Source of the DNA: Hyphomicrobiales bacterium
GTDB lineage: Bacteria; Pseudomonadota; Alphaproteobacteria; Rhizobiales; Beijerinckiaceae
Reading direction: 5' to 3'
Length of the DNA: 64,000 nt
Assembly: GCA_930633525.1 (NCBI GenBank)
Contig: CAKNFP010000001.1
Coordinates: 3,657,501-3,721,500, forward strand
Shown: piece by piece, positions 60,623-64,000 of the stretch
Numbering within the stretch: the stretch's first letter is position 1
How the letters are laid out: every line of letters starts with the position of its first letter
The notes under the pieces: model-generated
Told to the model about the DNA's origin: nothing
What the model saw: only the letters and a program-made list of their open reading frames with translations
The model's database searches: none
Translations under genes and position numbers: made by a program

Positions 60623-61315
60623 ATGGCGACCTTCCACCACTATTCCTTCTGTCCTCAGTCGCGCTTCATCCGCCTTGTGCTGGGCGAGATGGGGATCGCG
60701 CCTGCCACGGTTGAGGAAAAGCCCTGGGAGCACAGCCATAGCCTGCTGATGATCAATCCAGCGGGGAACCTTCCCGTCTTCGTCGAGGAACAGGGCCTCG
60801 CGGTGCCCGGCGCCGCTGTCATCGCCGAATATCTCGACGAAACGCGTGGCCTCGGTCTCGAAGGCCGGCGCCTCCTGCCGGATCATCCGGCCGATCGCGT
60901 CGAGGTTCGCCGCCTGATGGACTGGTTCCTTGTGAAATTCTACGAGGAAGTCTCGGCCTATCTGGTCACCGAGAAAATCTACAAGCGTTTCATGAAGGCG
61001 GAACTGGGCGGCGGCCCGCCGGATATGGGTGCTATTCGCGCAGGCCGTAGCAATGTGCGCTATCACCTGCAATATATTGGCTTCCTGATCGGCAAAAGGA
61101 ACTGGCTTGCCGGACCGGATCTGACCTATGCGGATCTGGCAGCGGCGGCTCATTTGTCCTGTGTCGACTATCTCGGCGATGTGCCGTGGGAAGAGGATGA
61201 AACCGCCAAGGCATGGTACGCGCGCGTCAAATCGAGGCCGTCCTTCCGCGCTCTGCTGACGGACCGGGTACCGGGCATGGCACCGGCGGCCCATTACGAG
61301 GACCTCGACTTCTAG
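60623..61315 (+). CDS. fzlA: GST-fold cell-division protein, FzlA-like
   Basis: 230 aa. Thioredoxin-like N-domain (FHHYSFCPQSRFIRLVLGE; NPAGNLPVFVEE) and an all-helical GST C-domain. Annotation pipelines would call it glutathione S-transferase. Several traits fit FzlA, the FtsZ-binding GST-like protein of alphaproteobacteria: exact length, a Trp in the KPWEHS loop (W35), a conserved acidic C-terminal tail EDLDF ending at residue 230 (D227), and proximity to uppP and queG. The start is ATG 60623. Confidence 0.72.
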   Translation: MATFHHYSFCPQSRFIRLVLGEMGIAPATVEEKPWEHSHSLLMINPAGNLPVFVEEQGLAVPGAAVIAEYLDETRGLGLEGRRLLPDHPADRVEVRRLMDWFLVKFYEEVSAYLVTEKIYKRFMKAELGGGPPDMGAIRAGRSNVRYHLQYIGFLIGKRNWLAGPDLTYADLAAAAHLSCVDYLGDVPWEEDETAKAWYARVKSRPSFRALLTDRVPGMAPAAHYEDLDF

Positions 61316-61377
61316 AGCCTCCTGCCAAAGACGCGCCTGGCGCCCGGGAGCCCTCCGCCTCGCGTTCGACGGCAAGC

Positions 61378-62562
61378 CTGAAACGCGCCCTGATCGACCG
61401 CGCCCGCCAGATGGGCTTCGACGACGTGCGTATTGCACGTCCTGACGCCATCCCGCATGCCCCTGAACGCCTCGCGGCCTGGCTTGAAGCGGGCTACGCT
61501 GGCAGCATGACCTGGATGGGTGAGACGCCAGATCGCCGAGCTGATCCACGCACGCTGTGGTCTGAAGTGCGCTCAGTCGTGATGCTCGGCATGAACTATG
61601 GCCCGTCGAGCGATCCGCTCGCTTCGTTGGCTTTGGAGAACCACGCGACGATCTCGGTCTATGCCCGCAATCGTGATTATCACGACGTCATCAAGGGCAA
61701 GCTCAAGCAGGTCGCGGGTTTCCTGGCGTCTTCCGGAGGGGCTGATGTCAAGGTCTTCGTCGATACCGCGCCGGTCATGGAAAAACCGCTCGCGGAAGCG
61801 GCCGGCCTCGGATGGCAGGGAAAGCACAGCGTGCTCGTGTCGCGCGCGTTTGGAAGCTGGCTCTTCCTCGGCTCGATCTTCACCACCGCGGAGCTGCCCT
61901 TCGACGAGCCTGGCGCGCCGCTGTGCGGCAGTTGCAAGCGCTGCCTCACGATTTGCCCGACGGAGGCCTTCCCCGCGCCCTACCAGCTCGACGCGCGGCG
62001 CTGCATTTCGTACCTCACGATCGAACACAAGGGACCGATCGACCGCGACCTTCGCCCTCTCATGGGCAACCGCGTGTTCGGCTGTGACGATTGCCTTGCC
62101 GTCTGTCCCTGGAACAAATTTGCCGAGGCTGGACGTGAGGCCAAGATTGTCGCCGGCGCGGACTATGAGGCGCCCGCCCTGGCCGATCTGGCGGAGCTCG
62201 ACGATAAAGCCTTCCGTCTGCGCTTTGCCGGATCACCGGTGAAGCGCACGGGCCGTGATCGCTTCATGCGCAATGTGCTGATCGCCATCGGCAATTCCGG
62301 CAACGCCGATATGGCGGCAGTGGCCCGTGCCAAGCTGATGGAGGACAATCCACTGGTTCGCGGTGCCGCGGTATGGGCTTTGTCCCGCCTTCTTTCTCCC
62401 GAGGCTTTCGCCGCGCTTCTTCCCCGCTACGCGGACGGCGAGGCCGACGAAACCGTGATGGCCGAATGGCATGCGGGTTTGGCCATCGCAGACGTGCATC
62501 GAGCGGCGCGGAGTTCCGCAACCTGCAGCAGATCCAGCGAAATGCCGGGGAAAAAACCATGA
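61378..62562 (+). CDS. queG: Epoxyqueuosine reductase (start codon unclear)
   Basis: About 394 aa from the point where homology begins. It catalyses the last step of queuosine formation in tRNA. The cobalamin domain includes MGMNYGP and RNRDYHDVIKGKLKQVAGFL. Two 4Fe-4S motifs follow: CGSCKRCLTICPTEAF and GCDDCLAVCPWNKF. There is no ATG, GTG or TTG between the fzlA stop and the conserved region. Options are ATG 61213 (overlapping fzlA by 103 bases), or a rare ACG/CTG near 61369-61378. The stop overlaps the next ATG. Confidence 0.93.
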   Translation: MKRALIDRARQMGFDDVRIARPDAIPHAPERLAAWLEAGYAGSMTWMGETPDRRADPRTLWSEVRSVVMLGMNYGPSSDPLASLALENHATISVYARNRDYHDVIKGKLKQVAGFLASSGGADVKVFVDTAPVMEKPLAEAAGLGWQGKHSVLVSRAFGSWLFLGSIFTTAELPFDEPGAPLCGSCKRCLTICPTEAFPAPYQLDARRCISYLTIEHKGPIDRDLRPLMGNRVFGCDDCLAVCPWNKFAEAGREAKIVAGADYEAPALADLAELDDKAFRLRFAGSPVKRTGRDRFMRNVLIAIGNSGNADMAAVARAKLMEDNPLVRGAAVWALSRLLSPEAFAALLPRYADGEADETVMAEWHAGLAIADVHRAARSSATCSRSSEMPGKKP

Positions 62563-63467
62563 GACTTTTCATATTTGGGCTCGGTTTTTCCGCCCAGGCT
62601 TACATCAGGCTGCATGGTTCGCAACTCACCGCGATCGCGGGCACCTCCCGCAGCAAGAGCCACGTTGCGGCGCCCGAGCAGCCAGTCTCCGTCGAATTAT
62701 TCAGCTTCACGGGCACGGAAGTGGCCGACCCGGCGATTTCAGCCTGGCTTGCCACAGCTGATGGCGTGCTCGTCAGCGTTCCACCTGGGCCAGGTGGCTG
62801 CCCGGCGTTGCGCGCGTTTGGCCCACAGATCGCGGCTGCCCGCAACATCCGATGGATCGGTTACCTCTCGACGGTCGGCGTTTACGGGGATCACGGCGGC
62901 GCCTGGGTGGACGAGACATCAGCGCTCGTCACCCACAACGCCCGTTCGCTCCTGCGCATAGAAGCCGAAAAGGCATGGACGACCTTGGCCGCGTCTGCGG
63001 ACCGCGCGCTCGACATCCTGCGCCTCCCTGGCATCTATGGGCCCGGCCGCAACGTGCTGGTGGATCTGGCGGCCGGCCGCGCGCGCCGCATCGCAAGGCA
63101 GGGCCAGGTCTTCAACCGTATCCATGTGGATGATATCGCCGCGACGCTCGCCGCCCTCACCGCGCGCGCCGCCGGAAATCCGGCGGAGGCGCGCGTTGGC
63201 ATCTATAACGTCAGCGACGACGAGCCCGCTCCTCAGGCCGACGTGATCACCTATGCCGCGGGACTGCTCGGGATAACGCCCCCGCCCGAGACGACGCTGG
63301 AGGAGGCCGGGCTGTCACCCATGGGCCTGAGCTTCTGGGCAGAAAACAAGCGCATCACCAACACCAAGCTCAAGACCGAGCTTGGTGTTCGCCTCGCCTA
63401 CCCCAACTACCGGACGGGCCTGGACGCCTTGCTTGCCGCCGGAGATGGCCGCCCGACGGCACCATAA
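62559..63467 (+). CDS. SDR-family / NAD-dependent epimerase-like protein (YeeZ type)
   Basis: 302 aa Rossmann protein. The dinucleotide loop is MRLFIFGLGFSAQAY. WIGYLSTVGVYGDHGGAWVDE holds the conserved Ser-Thr and Tyr, though a normal YxxxK is not obvious. RLPGIYGPGRN and FNRIHVDDIA are typical of extended SDRs. The substrate is unknown. It overlaps queG by ATGA, so the two are translationally coupled. Confidence 0.87.
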   Translation: MRLFIFGLGFSAQAYIRLHGSQLTAIAGTSRSKSHVAAPEQPVSVELFSFTGTEVADPAISAWLATADGVLVSVPPGPGGCPALRAFGPQIAAARNIRWIGYLSTVGVYGDHGGAWVDETSALVTHNARSLLRIEAEKAWTTLAASADRALDILRLPGIYGPGRNVLVDLAAGRARRIARQGQVFNRIHVDDIAATLAALTARAAGNPAEARVGIYNVSDDEPAPQADVITYAAGLLGITPPPETTLEEAGLSPMGLSFWAENKRITNTKLKTELGVRLAYPNYRTGLDALLAAGDGRPTAP

Positions 63468-63485
63468 GGCGGCGGGGAGCCAATC

Positions 63486-64000
63486 TCAGGCTGATTGCCG
63501 ATTGGCCGTCGCGCCGAAATGTTCGAGGTAGCGGGGATTGATGGTGGGGACCGGCAACATGACCAGTACATCCGTCGTCCCGAACTGCCGGTCGATGACC
63601 GCCCCCTCCCCGAAGGTCGCGCCGAGCCGCAGATAGCCTTTCACCAACGGCGGCAGGCTATGCAGCGCAGCCTTGGTATCCAGGCTCGCGGCGGGCATCC
63701 TGTCCATGGTGGCGAAACGCTCCGGCAGGGCCCGCACGCGCCAGGGCTCCGGTGACAGGGCGTGGTGATGCAGGAAGCTCAATGGCATCGCGAGCCGCTC
63801 CGGATCCGTGCCCTCAAGACTCGCACATCCGAACATGACGTCAACGCGGTGATTGCGGATATAATTCCAGATGCCATACCACAACAATTCCACGGTACGC
63901 TTGTTGCGATAGGGCTTCAGCACGCAGGAGCGGCCGAGTTCCAGGAAGCGCAGACGCGGGTTGCTCTCCGTGAGCTTTGTAATTTCGAATTCGCTCGCTG
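63486..64000 (-). CDS. OlsB-like GNAT acyltransferase, C-terminal part (5' end outside window)
   Basis: The frame is open to base 64000, so this is the last ~170 residues of a gene that begins beyond the window. The core RFLELGRSCVLKPYRNKRTVELLW and YIRNHRVDVMFGCASLEGTDP matches the family of ornithine-lipid acyltransferases (OlsB) and related N-acyltransferases. The tail carries LPPLVKGYLRLGATFGEGAVIDRQFGTTDVLVMLPV, a further conserved block. It probably acylates ornithine or a similar amino acid at the membrane. Convergent with the epimerase gene. Confidence 0.85.
   Translation of the reverse strand, partial: ASEFEITKLTESNPRLRFLELGRSCVLKPYRNKRTVELLWYGIWNYIRNHRVDVMFGCASLEGTDPERLAMPLSFLHHHALSPEPWRVRALPERFATMDRMPAASLDTKAALHSLPPLVKGYLRLGATFGEGAVIDRQFGTTDVLVMLPVPTINPRYLEHFGATANRQSA

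Overview
The window is a GC-rich chromosomal segment of an alphaproteobacterium, most likely a Hyphomicrobiales (Rhizobiales) member near Beijerinckiaceae/Chelatococcaceae. Support comes from the Tad/Cpa pilus locus, the Hsp20-DUF1150 pair, a FYDLN-acid protein, a CP4-like class II EPSP synthase, an infC that appears to start at ATT, sigma-32 promoters of the alphaproteobacterial type, and dispersed palindromic repeats typical of the order. The genus call is inference only. Nearly all of the window is core genome; no transposase, integrase, prophage or CRISPR array was seen.

Layout. 1-6.6 kb: tail of a Tad/Flp pilus operon (cpaD end, cpaE, cpaF, tadB, tadC) facing a TadD-like TPR lipoprotein. 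6.8-14.2 kb: M17 aminopeptidase, MarR regulator, NlpC/P60 hydrolase, a cdd-PNP nucleoside salvage pair, a MoeB-like enzyme, a hydrolase and a GT4 glycosyltransferase. 14.4-19.7 kb: translation block infC, rpmI, rplT, pheS, pheT. 19.7-22 kb: DUF1150 and hsp20 with a heat-shock promoter and a possible RNA thermometer, a non-coding stretch with two perfect DnaA boxes, tandem tRNA-Ala(GGC) genes and a FYDLN-acid gene. 22-30 kb: aroA-cmk, a DUF1194 protein, panB-panC, mgsA, hrpB. 30-40 kb: lepA, a GNAT, hrcA, rph-rdgB, hemW, and a penicillin-binding-protein activator divergent from rsmI-yraN. 40-45 kb: gshB, a flavodoxin-fold oxidoreductase, nth, DUF2244, a methyltransferase and an unknown secreted protein.

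45-64 kb: dnaK-dnaJ followed by a pmtA-like methyltransferase; an AT-rich islet (about 49.6-51.2 kb) with an orphan ParA/MinD-like ATPase; pyrF-DUF1330-dapB-gpmA-alkB-glnD, mostly tightly packed; grpE; an unknown secreted protein; uppP; a GST-fold protein that looks like the cell-division factor FzlA; queG; an epimerase; and the C-terminal part of an OlsB-like acyltransferase cut by the window end.

Cross-cutting themes. dnaK, grpE and hsp20 lie in separate places but share one promoter geometry (CTTG, 18 bases, NNNATAT), so a single sigma-32 regulon crosses the window together with the repressor gene hrcA. At least three families of intergenic palindromes recur, including one inside the pheS-pheT spacer. 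The observations most worth testing are the AT-rich islet ATPase, the FzlA assignment, the ROSE-like hsp20 leader, the DnaA-box pair, the ATT start of infC and the lack of a canonical start for queG.
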